The notes: generated by a model from the letters alone, not told the origin. A stretch of 40,000 bases of DNA from Actinomycetota bacterium (GCA_016213665.1 JACQZX010000033.1:1-40000), one strand, 5' to 3'. Shown: positions 11,441 through 20,419, counted from the first letter of the stretch. Program-made: numbers and translations.

Positions 11441-11497
11441 ACCCGCTATTGCCCAGCAATGCCTACCGGCCGCTTCACCTGCCTTCAGGAGGAACTG

Positions 11498-11794
11498 ATG
11501 TCCACTCGTGCGTTCGACACGATGATCAATCCGCAGATCGAGGAGCTTCTCGACCGCGTCGATTCAAAGTTCAGCCTGGTCACACTCGCGGCTCGTCGCG
11601 CTCGCCAGATCAACAGCTATTTCAATCAGTTGGGCGACGGTCTCGGCCATATGGTGCCGCCGCAGGTGAGTTCCGTGTCGCGCAAGCCGCTGAGCATCGC
11701 CTTCGAGGAAATCGCCGCCGACAAGATCATTCAGACCGAGCCCGCCGAGCCCCTCGAAGTCGAGGATGAGTCGGCCCACGACGCAGCGGTCTGA
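11498..11794 (+). CDS. rpoZ: RNA polymerase omega subunit
   Basis: Omega helps fold beta' and stabilises RNA polymerase. The 98-residue protein carries the omega signature NPQIEELLDRVDSKFSLVTLAARRARQINSYF-like core (residues 9-40), with the conserved S-K-F-x-L-V-x-x-A-A-x-R-A-R-Q-I, and the later KPLSIAFEEIAADKI segment. ATG 11498 is preceded at 5 bases by a perfect AGGAGG (11487-11492), which rules out the in-frame ATG 13 codons upstream. The gmk-rpoZ-coaBC-metK order is standard in Actinobacteria. The C-terminal tail after IIQTEP is acidic. Confidence 0.95.
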   Translation: MSTRAFDTMINPQIEELLDRVDSKFSLVTLAARRARQINSYFNQLGDGLGHMVPPQVSSVSRKPLSIAFEEIAADKIIQTEPAEPLEVEDESAHDAAV

Positions 11795-11838
11795 GACGAC
11801 CGTCCAAGTCGAAGCGGCTGCAGGACGGGGAGGCGCGG

Positions 11839-13056
11839 ATGCTGGTCGGTAAGCGGATCGTGCTCGGGGTCACCGGTGGCATCGCGGCTTACAAGGCTGT
11901 CGAGTTGTGTCGTCGCCTCGTCGATGCCGGGGCGCACGTCATCCCGGTAATGACCGAGGGAGCCGAACGTTTCGTCGGAAGGGCGACGCTCTCGGCCCTC
12001 GCCAGCGAGCCGGTGCAGACATCGCTCTGGGACGAAGTCGATCCCATCCCGCACACGCGGCTCGGGCGATCGGCCGACCTCATTGTCGTCGCCCCCGCGA
12101 CTGCCCGATTGCTTTCGGCGTACGCCAACGGTTTGAGTACCGACCTGCTCACCAACATCTTGCTCGCGACGCGTGCGCCGGTGGTGGTTTGCCCGGCGAT
12201 GCACACCGAGATGTGGGAGCATCCGGCCGTGCGGGCCAACGTCGCCGCGCTCGCATCGCGTGGGGTCCATATCGTCGAACCCGAGTCCGGGCGACTGGCA
12301 GGTGGCGACATCGGCACCGGACGATTGGCCGCGACGGAATCGATCGTCGCCGCCATCACCGCGGCGTTGGCTGCTGGCGCGGCGTCAACCGCCGGCGAGC
12401 TGTCGGGTACTCATGTGGTCGTGTCGGCGGGGGGTACACGCGAGCCGATCGACGCTGTCCGCGTGATCGCCAATCGCAGCAGCGGCAAGCAGGGTTACGC
12501 ACTTGCCGCCGAGGCTGCGCTCAGGGGAGCGCGAGTAACACTTGTCTCCACTGTCGAGCTACCTTCGCCTGCCGGGAGTGAAGTTCGCGCGGTCGAGACG
12601 GCCGCGGAGATGCTGGACGCGCTCGCAGAACTGGCACCCAAGGCCGATGTAGTGATCATGGCCGCAGCCGTGGCCGACTTCCGGCCGACCACCGTGGCGC
12701 CTGGAAAGTTGAAGAAGGCGACGGGAATGCCCGAGATCGTGCTCGAACGTACGCCCGACATACTCGCGGGACTCGGTGCGAACAAACCGCCGACGCAGGT
12801 GTTGGTCGGGTTTGCCGCCGAGACCAGCGATCTGGTCGCCAACGCGACGTCGAAACTGCAGGCCAAGAACCTCGACCTAATCGTCGCCAACGACGTCAGC
12901 GCGCCAGGGGTCGGATTTCAACATGAGACCAACGCAGTGACGCTGCTGTGCGCCGACGGGTCGACCATCGGCGTTGGGCTGACCGACAAGAAGGCGGTCG
13001 CCAAGGTGGTTATGGATACAGTCGTCAAGATACTCATGACCAAGCCGCGTCAGTAG
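11839..13056 (+). CDS. coaBC: bifunctional phosphopantothenoylcysteine decarboxylase / phosphopantothenate-cysteine ligase
   Basis: CoaBC performs two consecutive steps of coenzyme A synthesis. Residues 1-175 form the FMN-dependent CoaC decarboxylase: [13 protein letters not shown] (11-23), catalytic His72 in IPHTRLG, VAPATA, and CPAMHTEMW (118-126). The substrate-lid segment is [12 protein letters not shown], with Gly where Escherichia coli has a catalytic Cys; mycobacterial homologues, as I recall them, also lack it. Residues 188-400 are the CoaB ligase with [29 protein letters not shown] and KLKK. GGGGAGG lies just before ATG 11839. The gap to rpoZ is 44 bases. Confidence 0.96.
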   Translation: MLVGKRIVLGVTGGIAAYKAVELCRRLVDAGAHVIPVMTEGAERFVGRATLSALASEPVQTSLWDEVDPIPHTRLGRSADLIVVAPATARLLSAYANGLSTDLLTNILLATRAPVVVCPAMHTEMWEHPAVRANVAALASRGVHIVEPESGRLAGGDIGTGRLAATESIVAAITAALAAGAASTAGELSGTHVVVSAGGTREPIDAVRVIANRSSGKQGYALAAEAALRGARVTLVSTVELPSPAGSEVRAVETAAEMLDALAELAPKADVVIMAAAVADFRPTTVAPGKLKKATGMPEIVLERTPDILAGLGANKPPTQVLVGFAAETSDLVANATSKLQAKNLDLIVANDVSAPGVGFQHETNAVTLLCADGSTIGVGLTDKKAVAKVVMDTVVKILMTKPRQ

Positions 13057-13108
13057 TTTCAGAGTAAGTCACAAAAGCAACAACACCGAAACAGAGGAGC
13101 CTCACATC

Positions 13109-14302
13109 GTGAGCAGCCATACGTTCACTTCCGAGAGCGTGACCGAAGGTCACCCCGACAAGATGGCCGATCAGGTCAGCGATGCGGTGCTCGACGCCAT
13201 TCTCACCGAGGACCCTCACGGCCGCGTGGCCTGCGAGACATTGTTGACGACAGGCCTATGCGTAGTCGCGGGCGAGATAACCACCTCCGCCTATGTCGAC
13301 ATCCCGAAGCTGGCTCGCCAAGTGATCAACGACATCGGTTACGACAACGCGCTCTACGGTTTCGATGGCAATACCTGCGGGGTGATCGTCAGTATCGACG
13401 AGCAAAGCGCCGACATCGCGCAGGGCGTCGACAAGAGCGAAGAGGTTCGGTCAGTAGGTAGCGCCGAGGATCAGTTGGAACTCCAGGGTGCCGGCGACCA
13501 AGGAATGATGTTCGGCTTCGCCTGCGACGAGACCCCCGACCTGATGCCAATGCCGATCTGGCTGGCGCATCGACTGGCCGAGCGGCTCAGCGAGGTGCGC
13601 AGGGCGGGTGCCGTTCCTTACCTGCGCCCCGATGGCAAGACGCAAGTGACCGTGCACTACGAGAACGGCAAGCCCGTCCGACTCGGAGCTGTGCTGATCA
13701 GCACGCAGCACCAAGACGGCGTCGATCGCGACACGGTCATCCGCCCAGACCTGATCGAACAGGTCATCCGGCCGGTCGTTCCCGCGCAGTTCGCCGACGA
13801 CGGCTACGACGTGTACATCAACCCCACCGGCAAGTTCGTCATCGGCGGTCCTCACGGCGACACCGGCCTCACCGGTCGCAAGATCATCGTCGACACCTAT
13901 GGTGGTATGGGCCGTCACGGCGGTGGCGCCTTCAGTGGCAAGGATCCGAGCAAGGTCGACCGTTCCGCTGCCTATGCCGCTCGCTGGGTCGCCAAGCATG
14001 TCGTTGCCGCTGGTGCCGCTTCGCGATGCGAGGTGCAGGTTGCCTACGCAATCGGCATGGCGCATCCGATGAGCATTCTCGTCGAGACGTTCGGAACCGA
14101 GAAGGTGGCCAACGAGCAGATCGTGAAGGCCGTGCGCGATGTCTTCGACCTGCGTCCTGGCGCGATTGTGCGCGACCTCGACCTGAAGCGCCCGATCTAT
14201 CAGAAGACGGCTGCCTACGGTCACTTCGGCCGCAATCGGCCCGAGTTCACCTGGGAACAGGTCAGTCGGCTCGACGACTTCATGCGTGCCGTCGGCGTGT
14301 GA
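13109..14302 (+). CDS. metK: S-adenosylmethionine synthetase
   Basis: MetK makes S-adenosylmethionine from ATP and methionine. The 397-residue length is normal. Signatures: [16 protein letters not shown] (residues 14-29), [12 protein letters not shown], the phosphate loop [19 protein letters not shown], and [10 protein letters not shown] near the C-terminus. GTG 13109 has GAGGAG 9 bases upstream. The 52-base leader is too short for a SAM riboswitch and none is seen. The stop overlaps priA (GTGA). The product serves the methyltransferases encoded nearby (RsmB, the RsmC-like enzyme, the TrmH-family enzyme) as it does all SAM enzymes. Confidence 0.97.
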   Translation: MSSHTFTSESVTEGHPDKMADQVSDAVLDAILTEDPHGRVACETLLTTGLCVVAGEITTSAYVDIPKLARQVINDIGYDNALYGFDGNTCGVIVSIDEQSADIAQGVDKSEEVRSVGSAEDQLELQGAGDQGMMFGFACDETPDLMPMPIWLAHRLAERLSEVRRAGAVPYLRPDGKTQVTVHYENGKPVRLGAVLISTQHQDGVDRDTVIRPDLIEQVIRPVVPAQFADDGYDVYINPTGKFVIGGPHGDTGLTGRKIIVDTYGGMGRHGGGAFSGKDPSKVDRSAAYAARWVAKHVVAAGAASRCEVQVAYAIGMAHPMSILVETFGTEKVANEQIVKAVRDVFDLRPGAIVRDLDLKRPIYQKTAAYGHFGRNRPEFTWEQVSRLDDFMRAVGV

Positions 14303-16053
14303 CAACAGTCGGCACGACCGCGTTGACAGTTGCGCGTGTCGTTCCGAATGTAACCGGGCTCGACAAACACTTTGACTACTTGATTCCTGAGTCGTTGCGC
14401 GCACAGGTGGCGATCGGTTCGCTGGTGCGGGTACCACTGCATGGTCGGCGGGTTGCAGGCTGGGTCGTCGCGATCGGCGACGCAGATCCTGGCTTCGGCA
14501 TAGAGAGACTGATGCCGCTGGCAAAGTGGTCATCGATCGGACCGTCCGCGGAGTTGATCGAGTTGGCGCACTGGGCGGCGACGCGATGGGGCAGCGATCG
14601 ACTACGTCCGTTTCTTGTCGCGGCGTCGCCGCCGACGATGGTTGCGGGGCTGCCTCCGTCGCGCCGCGCGGTGAGACTTGGTGGAACGGCTGGTGCGGGC
14701 GGAGCCGGGTCGGGAGTCGTCCGGATAGGGCCGCTCGCCGATCCGTTGCCGCTGGTGCTGGAGGCGGCTGGCACCGGCCCGGCGTTGGTTTTGCATCCCT
14801 CAGCACCGGCAGCGCGGGCGCTTGCCTCGCGCCTTCGACGCGAGGGCCTGACCGTCGCAGTAGTGCCCGACGAGTGGGCGGCGGCGGCCGCTGGGGTCGA
14901 CGTGGTCGTCGGGTCACGAGCGGCGGCATGGGCCCCCTGCCCGGCGCCGGCGGTGGTGGTGGTGCTCGACGAGCATGACGAGGCGTACCAGGAGGAACGC
15001 ACACCGACTTGGCACGCTCGCGATGTGCTGATCGAGCGCGCTGTGCGCGCCGGCGCGACGTGCACGCTCGTGTCTCCGTGCCCGACGGCGACGGCGATGC
15101 GTTGGGCGGGCGGCTCCGTTCAGCGGACGATACAGGCGTCGCAGTGGCCGCTGATCGAGATCGATGACCGTGGTGAGGTCGAACCCTGGAAACGCTCGCT
15201 CGTCGGTTCGTCGCTGATCCGCGCGCTGCGTGATCCGGCCAAGCGAGTCGTGTGCGTGCTGAACACAGTCGGCCGCGCCCGCCTCATCGCCTGTCGCTCA
15301 TGCCGCAACCTCCAGCGCTGCGAGCACTGCGAAGCGGCGGTGCGGCAGCGCGACGATGCAATGTTCGAGTGCCCGCGCTGCAACACCGTGCGTCCGAAGG
15401 TATGTCAGGTGTGTGGCGCGTCGGCGATGGCGCTGGTGAAGCCGGGGGTCGCTCGCCTGCGCGAGGAGTTGCACGCGGCGGCGAATCGTCCGGTGCTGGC
15501 CGTAACGGGGGAGAGCGACGAGCTGCCGGCCCCTGAGGTGGCGGCAGTGGCCAATGTCTTCGTCGGCACGGAAGCCGTGCTGCATCGCGTGCGCAACGTC
15601 GACGTTGTTGCTTTCTTGGACTTCGATGCCGAATTGCTTGCACCGCGCTACCGCGCTGGCGAGCAGGCGATGGCGCTGCTCGTCCGTGCCGGCCGATTGG
15701 TTGGCGCCCGCGAGCGTGGCGGCCGTGTCATTGTCCAAACGCATGCTCCACACCATGAGGTGCTGCAGGCCGCGGTACTCGGCGACACCGGTCGGTTGGT
15801 CGACGGCGAGCTCGCCCGCCGCCGTCTGCTCGGGTTGCCTCCCTTCCGGGCTCTGGCAGCGGTAGACGGCGCCGACGCCGAGGCGTTGGCGTTGGCCACC
15901 GGCCTGGAGTATGCGGCAACGCCGAAGGGCGTGCTCGTGCGCGCCGACGACTGGCTGACACTCGGCCGTGCGCTTGCCGAAGCCGCCGCCACCAAGGGCA
16001 CGCGCACGAAGGGCTCGCGCCTACGCGTCGCGGTCGACCCGCCCCGCGTCTGA
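14299..16053 (+). CDS. priA: PriA-like primosomal protein N', helicase motifs degenerate
   Basis: The 584-residue protein has the PriA layout: an N-terminal 3'DNA-binding domain ([35 protein letters not shown]), a helicase-like middle and the paired zinc knuckles [14 protein letters not shown] and [16 protein letters not shown] with all eight cysteines. The Walker A segment expected before ALVLHPS (GxTGSGKTE in active PriA) is missing, reading [15 protein letters not shown], and the DEEH box reads [10 protein letters not shown]. Actinobacterial PriA proteins generally lack the ATPase motifs and are thought not to be helicases. GTG 14299 overlaps the metK stop by 4 bases. It lies upstream of def-fmt, the usual neighbourhood. 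Confidence 0.9.
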   Translation: MTTVGTTALTVARVVPNVTGLDKHFDYLIPESLRAQVAIGSLVRVPLHGRRVAGWVVAIGDADPGFGIERLMPLAKWSSIGPSAELIELAHWAATRWGSDRLRPFLVAASPPTMVAGLPPSRRAVRLGGTAGAGGAGSGVVRIGPLADPLPLVLEAAGTGPALVLHPSAPAARALASRLRREGLTVAVVPDEWAAAAAGVDVVVGSRAAAWAPCPAPAVVVVLDEHDEAYQEERTPTWHARDVLIERAVRAGATCTLVSPCPTATAMRWAGGSVQRTIQASQWPLIEIDDRGEVEPWKRSLVGSSLIRALRDPAKRVVCVLNTVGRARLIACRSCRNLQRCEHCEAAVRQRDDAMFECPRCNTVRPKVCQVCGASAMALVKPGVARLREELHAAANRPVLAVTGESDELPAPEVAAVANVFVGTEAVLHRVRNVDVVAFLDFDAELLAPRYRAGEQAMALLVRAGRLVGARERGGRVIVQTHAPHHEVLQAAVLGDTGRLVDGELARRRLLGLPPFRALAAVDGADAEALALATGLEYAATPKGVLVRADDWLTLGRALAEAAATKGTRTKGSRLRVAVDPPRV

Positions 16054-16098
16054 CCTGCCACCGCGCCTGGTTTGGTCGAACTGGGCGCGACTCATCCC

Positions 16099-16156
16099 GG
16101 TTTCCGAGGCGATCTGGCCCCGGAAGCCGGTTTGGGACGATCTAGCCCCAGAAGCA
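16099..16156. repeat. imperfect direct tandem repeat, two copies of about 29 bases
   Basis: Copy 1 (16099-16128) and copy 2 (16129-16156) share GGTTT, CGATCT-GCCCC-GAAGC with substitutions (CTGGCCCCGGAAGC against CTAGCCCCAGAAGC) and a one or two base length difference. They lie in the 106-base gap between the convergent priA and methyltransferase genes. No function is known; replication slippage is the simplest origin. Confidence 0.6.
16102..16125. terminator. candidate bidirectional terminator hairpin
   Basis: TTCCG (16102-16106) and GGC (16108-16110) pair with GCC (16117-16119) and CGGAA (16121-16125), with one A/C mismatch and a GATCTG loop. It lies between convergent genes, where a terminator is expected. 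There is no T run, so this rests on position and stem alone. Confidence 0.35.
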
Positions 16157-16159
16157 GTT

Positions 16160-16762
16160 TCAGCGGGTCGAACGCAGGATTCGGTAGCCGCCGGAGCTGG
16201 CAAGGCGAACCGTCGGGTATCCCTGCTCGCCGAGCCATGTTTGCAGGGAGTCGCTGCCGAGGTGTTTGTGCACGACCAACACCGCCTCACCACCGGCCGC
16301 CAACCGGTTGAACCAGCGGGCAAGCATTTCGTGCAGGGCCGGCTTGCCGATGCGAATCGCGGGGTTGCTCCAGATCGTCGCGAACTCAACTTCACTCGCA
16401 ACATCGTCGGGTGCACACACGCGCACATTGGGTATGTCGTTGGCAATCGCATTGGCTCGGCAGAGCTCGCGCGCGCGGTCGTTGACATCGATCGCCCAAA
16501 CGGTGGCTGCCGGTGAACGTCGCGCCATCGTCAACGCGATCGCCCCGGCACCGCAGCCAAGATCCAACAGGTTCCCCGCCGGACAAGGAGTGGGTGCCTT
16601 CAACAGCAGCAGCTTGCTGCCAGCGTCGATGCGGTTGTATCCGAACACCCCCCGATCGGTGCGCAGCCGCAGGTTTGTGTCGGGCAGGGTCAACAACACG
16701 TCACGCGGTGCCGACTCCGTTGTCGGTTCCTCGTCGAAGTAGTGCGAACCAGGCGCAGCCAT
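16160..16762 (-). CDS. class I SAM-dependent methyltransferase, RsmC/MTS-like
   Basis: A 200-residue single-domain methyltransferase of the MTS family (small-subunit rRNA RsmC-like C-terminal domain only). Visible are GVFGYNRIDAGSKLLL (the family segment before motif I), motif I LLDLGCGAGAIAL (about residues 65-77), acidic loop AIDVNDRARELC, and the motif IV position SNPAIRIGK, where the family normally has NPP followed by an aromatic or Ile. The C-terminal KHLGSDSLQTWL fits. The likely substrate is a guanine N2 in rRNA, but this is inference. It is divergent from def (21 bases between starts) and convergent with priA. Confidence 0.85.
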   Translation of the reverse strand: MAAPGSHYFDEEPTTESAPRDVLLTLPDTNLRLRTDRGVFGYNRIDAGSKLLLLKAPTPCPAGNLLDLGCGAGAIALTMARRSPAATVWAIDVNDRARELCRANAIANDIPNVRVCAPDDVASEVEFATIWSNPAIRIGKPALHEMLARWFNRLAAGGEAVLVVHKHLGSDSLQTWLGEQGYPTVRLASSGGYRILRSTR

Positions 16763-16783
16763 CGCTCGCTAGCCTTGCATCTC

Positions 16784-17305
16784 GTGGCGTACGAGATCCG
16801 AACCTACGGCGACCCGGTGCTGAAGTCGCAGGCGGCTCCGGTAACCGACATCAACGGCAAGGTGGCGCGACTCGTCGACGACATGTTCCTCACCTTGCGC
16901 GAGAGCGATTCGGGCTTGGCGCTGGCGGCACCACAGATCGGTGTGCAGAAACAGATCGTGGTCTGGGATATAGACGACGAGCAGCGCACGATCATCAACC
17001 CGCAGATCGTCGAGAGCGACGGCGAGTGGGTCTACAGCGAAGGTTGCCTCAGCATCCCCGACCTGTACGTCGACATCCTGCGGCCCGATCGCGTGCTCGT
17101 GCGCGGTCTCGATCTCGACGGCAACGAAGTCGAATTCGAGGTCAACGAGCTGATGGGCCGCATGTTCCAACACGAGATCGATCATCTCAACGGTGTGTTG
17201 ATGTTCGATCGCATGCCATCTGACCGACGTAAGGCTGCGCTCAGCGAGTATCGCCAGATGCAGGAGAGCACGGGTCCCGTCGAGCCTCGCCACCTGCCGC
17301 TGTGA
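16784..17305 (+). CDS. def: peptide deformylase
   Basis: Def removes the N-formyl group from nascent proteins. All three motifs are seen in 173 residues: GLALAAPQIGV (motif 1, with Ala replacing the middle Gly of GxGLAAxQ), EGCLSIPD with the metal-ligand Cys, and QHEIDHLNG, the HExxH metal site. GTG 16784 gives AYEIRTYGDPVL, the normal N-terminus; longer in-frame starts overlap the divergent methyltransferase gene. No Shine-Dalgarno is seen, but TAGCCT (16770-16775) could be a -10 box giving a leaderless message (inference). def-fmt adjacency is functional: Fmt adds and Def removes the formyl group. Confidence 0.95.
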   Translation: MAYEIRTYGDPVLKSQAAPVTDINGKVARLVDDMFLTLRESDSGLALAAPQIGVQKQIVVWDIDDEQRTIINPQIVESDGEWVYSEGCLSIPDLYVDILRPDRVLVRGLDLDGNEVEFEVNELMGRMFQHEIDHLNGVLMFDRMPSDRRKAALSEYRQMQESTGPVEPRHLPL

Positions 17306-17315
17306 ATCGGGAACG

Positions 17316-18161
17316 GTGAGGCTGGCCTTCCTCGGTACGCCGGCCTTGGCGGTGCCGTCGCTGCAGGCCTTGGTGGCCGCCGGGCACGACGTTGTCATCG
17401 TGATCACCGGGGGCGACAAGCGCCGGGGTCGCCGGAGCGACGTCAGTGCCAGCCCGGTGAAGGCGGCCGCGCTCGAGCTCGGGATACCGGTCAGCGAGTC
17501 AGTCGACGATCTGCTCGGACGCGACCTTGAACTGGCAGTCGTGGTCGCGTTCGGGCAACTGATTCGTCCGCACCTACTCGCTCCCCAACCCGGTGGGTTG
17601 GTGATGGTCAACTCGCACTTCTCACTCTTGCCCCGCTGGCGCGGCGCGGCGCCGGTGGAACGGGCATTGCTCGCCGGTGACGCCGAGACCGGCGTGTGCC
17701 TGATGCGGTTGGAGGCGGGCCTCGACACCGGCCCGGTGTACGACAGGGTGCGCGTGCCGATCGGACCGCACACCACTGCCGTCGAGTTACGCGAAACCCT
17801 GATCGCTGCCGGCGTCGAACAACTGGTTCGCTGTCTCGGTGCCCCGCTCGGTAACCCGCTGCCGCAATCGGGCGAGCCGACCTACGCCGCGAAGATACGC
17901 CCAAGCGATCTGCGCATCGACTGGTCGCAAACCGCTGCGTACATCGATCGCCTCATCCGAGTTGGTGGCGCGTGGACGACGTTTCGCGGCAAACGACTGA
18001 AGGTCCTGGCGGCAGTGCTTGATGAAACAGAACCAGTTTCGTGGTGCGCACCGGTCGCCGGTCTCGTCCTGCTGCGGGTACAGCCCGAGGGGCGGGCGGC
18101 GATGGCATTCGAAGACTTCGCCCGGGGACTCCACCGGCTGCCCGACGAAAGGCTCGAATGA
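17316..18161 (+). CDS. fmt: methionyl-tRNA formyltransferase
   Basis: Fmt formylates initiator Met-tRNA with 10-formyl-tetrahydrofolate. The N-terminal formyltransferase domain has LAFLGTPALAVPSL at the start, the catalytic triad Asn99/His101/Asp137 in NSHFSLLPRWRGAAP and LEAGLDTGPVY, and PTYAAKI leading into the C-terminal OB-like domain (IDWSQTAAYIDRLIR). At 281 residues it is about 30 shorter than Escherichia coli Fmt, with the shortfall in the C-terminal domain. GTG 17316 lies 10 bases after the def stop. It overlaps rsmB by 4 bases (ATGA). Confidence 0.95.
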   Translation: MRLAFLGTPALAVPSLQALVAAGHDVVIVITGGDKRRGRRSDVSASPVKAAALELGIPVSESVDDLLGRDLELAVVVAFGQLIRPHLLAPQPGGLVMVNSHFSLLPRWRGAAPVERALLAGDAETGVCLMRLEAGLDTGPVYDRVRVPIGPHTTAVELRETLIAAGVEQLVRCLGAPLGNPLPQSGEPTYAAKIRPSDLRIDWSQTAAYIDRLIRVGGAWTTFRGKRLKVLAAVLDETEPVSWCAPVAGLVLLRVQPEGRAAMAFEDFARGLHRLPDERLE

Positions 18162-19261
18162 CGGCCCGTCTGGTGGCGTTTCGCTGCTTGCAGCGCATCG
18201 ACCACCAAGGTGCGTACGCCAATCTCGTGCTGACTGCTGAGCTGCCGCGCAGCAAGCTCAGCGACCGCGACCGGCACTTCGTCACCGAGTTGGTGTACGG
18301 CACGACACGGATGCGGCGTGCCTGCGATGCGTTGATCGATCGCTTCGTCTCCAAGGCGCCATCGCCGGAGGTTCGCACGGTGCTGCGTCTTGGTGCCTAC
18401 CAGTTGCACTTTGCACAAGTTCCCGCGCACGCAGCCGTCGGCGAGACGGTCGAACTGGCGCCCAAGGCGGCGCGCGGGTTCGTCAACGCTGTGCTCCGCA
18501 GGGTCGCCGACGTTCCGATGGAGTGGCCAGACGACGCGGTGCGACTGAGCTATCCCGATTGGATCTTCGATCGACTGGTCGCCGAACTCGGTCGCGAGGA
18601 TGCGATCGCAACGATGACCGCGATGAACGCGGCGCCAACGGTGACGGAACGCGACGACGGTTACACGCAGGACATCGGGTCGCAATGGGTTGCCGCGGCG
18701 GTACCCGCGGACGCCGGTGACTTCGTATTCGACGCCTGCGCCGCTCCCGGCGGCAAGGCGACTGCCATCGCAGCATCAGGCGCCGTCGTCGTTGCCTGCG
18801 ACTCACGAATACCGAGGGTCGGTCTCATCGCGGCCAACGTGTCTCGTCTCGCCGCCAGCAATGTCGTGCCGATCGTCGCCGACGCCACCCGCCCGCCGTT
18901 GCGCGCCGCCTCGTTCGACCACGTCCTGATCGACGCACCATGTAGTGGATTGGGGACGCTGCGCCGGCGCGCCGACGCCCGGTGGCGCATCACGCCAACG
19001 GACGTGGCCGATCTGACGGTGCTGCAGCAGCGGATGATCGAGGGCTGCTCGCCGCTGGTGAAGGTCGGCGGATCGTTGACGTACAGCGTGTGCACCTTGC
19101 TCGCCGCCGAGTCGACCATGCACCGCGTGCCGACCGGGTTCGAGCCGATCGCCGCCCGCCCAGCGGGGCAGTGGCGAGCATTCGGCGACGGCTGGCGGGT
19201 GCTGCCCCACGACGCGGGCACCGACGGGATGATCGTGCTTCGCTACCGTAGGACTCGATGA
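18158..19261 (+). CDS. rsmB: 16S rRNA m5C methyltransferase RsmB (Sun/Fmu)
   Basis: RsmB methylates C967 (E. coli numbering) of 16S rRNA. The 367-residue protein has an N-terminal NusB-like RNA-binding domain (LVAFRCLQRIDHQGAYANL, FVTELVYGTTRMR, GFVNAVLRRV) and a Rossmann catalytic domain. Motif I is DACAAPGGKATAIA, motif IV is DAPCSGLGTLRR with one catalytic Cys, and motif VI is YSVCTLLAAES with the second Cys (usually YSTCS). It is shorter than the about 430 residues of E. coli, mostly between the two domains. ATG 18158 overlaps the fmt stop. The fmt-rsmB pair is classic. Confidence 0.95.
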   Translation: MTARLVAFRCLQRIDHQGAYANLVLTAELPRSKLSDRDRHFVTELVYGTTRMRRACDALIDRFVSKAPSPEVRTVLRLGAYQLHFAQVPAHAAVGETVELAPKAARGFVNAVLRRVADVPMEWPDDAVRLSYPDWIFDRLVAELGREDAIATMTAMNAAPTVTERDDGYTQDIGSQWVAAAVPADAGDFVFDACAAPGGKATAIAASGAVVVACDSRIPRVGLIAANVSRLAASNVVPIVADATRPPLRAASFDHVLIDAPCSGLGTLRRRADARWRITPTDVADLTVLQQRMIEGCSPLVKVGGSLTYSVCTLLAAESTMHRVPTGFEPIAARPAGQWRAFGDGWRVLPHDAGTDGMIVLRYRRTR

Positions 19262-19740
19262 GCGAGCACTCAGCTATAGAAGCAAAGGTGCTGACGGTCA
19301 GCGATGGCGTCATCGCCGGCACGCGGGTCGATGCCAGTGGGGGAGCGCTGGTGGAACTGCTCGCCGCCAATGGTTTCGCGGTGGTCGAGCAGTGCGTGGT
19401 GGCCGACGGCGCCGACGAAGTCGCCGCCGAGTTGATCCGTCTTGCCGAAGGATTCAGCGGGCTGATCGTGACAACCGGTGGCACCGGATTCGCCCCACGC
19501 GACCAGACGCCCGAGGGAACTCGGCAGGTGATCGAGCGCGAGGCGCCCGGGCTGGCGGAGGCGATGCGGTTGGTCAACCCGCTAGGTCGCCTGTCGCGCG
19601 GCATTGTCGGTATCCGCGGCCAGGCGATTATCTGCAACACGCCAGGCTCGCCAAAGGGTTGCGTCGAACAACTCGCAGCGATCATCGACGTGCTGCCCCA
19701 CGCCTTGCGCCTGCTAGCCGACCTGCCAGTCGCACACTGA
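19258..19740 (+). CDS. MogA/MoaB-family molybdenum cofactor protein (molybdopterin adenylyltransferase-like)
   Basis: A 160-residue MoCF-domain protein. VLTVSDGVIAGTRVDASG near the start, TTGGTGFAPRDQTPEGT (about residues 77-93, the conserved GGTG..PRD.TPE motif) and NTPGSPKGCVEQL near the end are typical of MogA/MoaB, which adenylate molybdopterin before metal insertion. MogA and MoaB cannot be separated here, and no other molybdenum cofactor genes are in the window. ATG 19258 overlaps the rsmB stop by 4 bases, so it is the last gene of the def-fmt-rsmB run. Confidence 0.92.
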   Translation: MSEHSAIEAKVLTVSDGVIAGTRVDASGGALVELLAANGFAVVEQCVVADGADEVAAELIRLAEGFSGLIVTTGGTGFAPRDQTPEGTRQVIEREAPGLAEAMRLVNPLGRLSRGIVGIRGQAIICNTPGSPKGCVEQLAAIIDVLPHALRLLADLPVAH

Positions 19741-19798
19741 AGGGCGGTCCGAGCCTGAGCCTGGCTTGTCTTGGCCTCGTGTGGTGATGCTCGAGAGA

Positions 19799-19804
19799 TA
19801 GACT
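19799..19804 (+). promoter_or_regulatory. putative -10 element (TAGACT) for the nucleotidyltransferase module
   Basis: TAGACT fits TAnnnT and ends 6 bases before the GTG at 19811, a spacing consistent with leaderless transcription. No clear -35 hexamer is seen. Confidence 0.35.
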
Positions 19805-19810
19805 CTCTGC

Positions 19811-20008
19811 GTGGAGCGTCGTCGAATAGCCCGTGTCGCAACTATCGTCGACCTGCATTCTCCGAACTCCGATGTCGAGTACTGGCGCAGCCGTCCGATT
19901 GAGGAACGCATTGGTGCGATAACGGAACTACGGCAGGTGTTCTTCGAGGTGGCTGATGAGGCTCGACCAGACATTCAAAGAGTTCATCGAGTTCTTAAAC
20001 GCTCGTGA
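19811..20008 (+). CDS. small protein preceding a nucleotidyltransferase
   Basis: A 65-residue protein with no domain I can name. It has a basic N-terminus (ERRRIARVATIVDL), then DVEYWRSRPIEERIGAITELRQVFF and a basic C-terminus. Small proteins of this shape (xxYWxSRPxxERLxAxExLRxxFY) commonly sit directly upstream of the nucleotidyltransferase family that follows here, and the two genes overlap by 53 bases, as they commonly do in this pairing. The pair is often discussed as toxin-antitoxin-like, but no function is established from sequence. Base composition looks less GC-biased than the flanking core genes, suggesting acquisition. Confidence 0.65.
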   Translation: MERRRIARVATIVDLHSPNSDVEYWRSRPIEERIGAITELRQVFFEVADEARPDIQRVHRVLKRS

Positions 20009-20405
20009 CGTTCAATACCTGATTGTCGGCGGCTACGCCGTCGGTGCTCACGGGTTGCCGCGAGCGACCAAGGATCTTGACGTGTGGGTCCTGGCGGACC
20101 CAGTCAATGCTGACCATCTGATGCGGGCCTTAGTCGACTTTGGATTTGGCGATGTTGGCCTCGATGCCAGCGACTTCACTCGCGAGGGCGTGACTGTCCA
20201 GCTCGGATACCCACCGCTACGAATTGACATTCTAACGTCGATCGACGGAGTCAGCTTCGGCGATGCATACCCTCACCGCGCTGATGAGGTCGTCGACGGC
20301 ATTGTCATCAGCTTTATCGGTCGCCACGAACTGATCGTCAACAAACGAGCCGCAGGCCGAAGCCAGGACATTGCCGACGCGGCCAGGCTAGACGGGCTTG
20401 AGTGA
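19956..20405 (+). CDS. nucleotidyltransferase-fold protein (MNT/AbiEii-like)
   Basis: A 149-residue minimal nucleotidyltransferase. FKEFIEFLNARDVQYLIVGG leads into GGYAVGAHGLPRATKDLDVW, which has the GG...D-x-D active-site pattern of the polymerase-beta-like fold, and a third acidic position is plausible in RIDILTSID. Relatives include MNT antitoxins, AbiEii toxins and aminoglycoside adenylyltransferases; the target here is unknown. GAGGTGG (19946-19952) precedes ATG 19956. It overlaps the small gene upstream by 53 bases and abuts a cold-shock-like gene downstream. Most likely an accessory two-gene module inserted between mogA-like and the next core genes. Confidence 0.8.
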   Translation: MRLDQTFKEFIEFLNARDVQYLIVGGYAVGAHGLPRATKDLDVWVLADPVNADHLMRALVDFGFGDVGLDASDFTREGVTVQLGYPPLRIDILTSIDGVSFGDAYPHRADEVVDGIVISFIGRHELIVNKRAAGRSQDIADAARLDGLE

Positions 20406-20419
20406 ACGGGCAGTTGCGC

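Noticed and set aside
13057-13108. SAM riboswitch before metK
   Set aside because: The 52-base spacer is too short and shows no SAM-I or SAM-II core.
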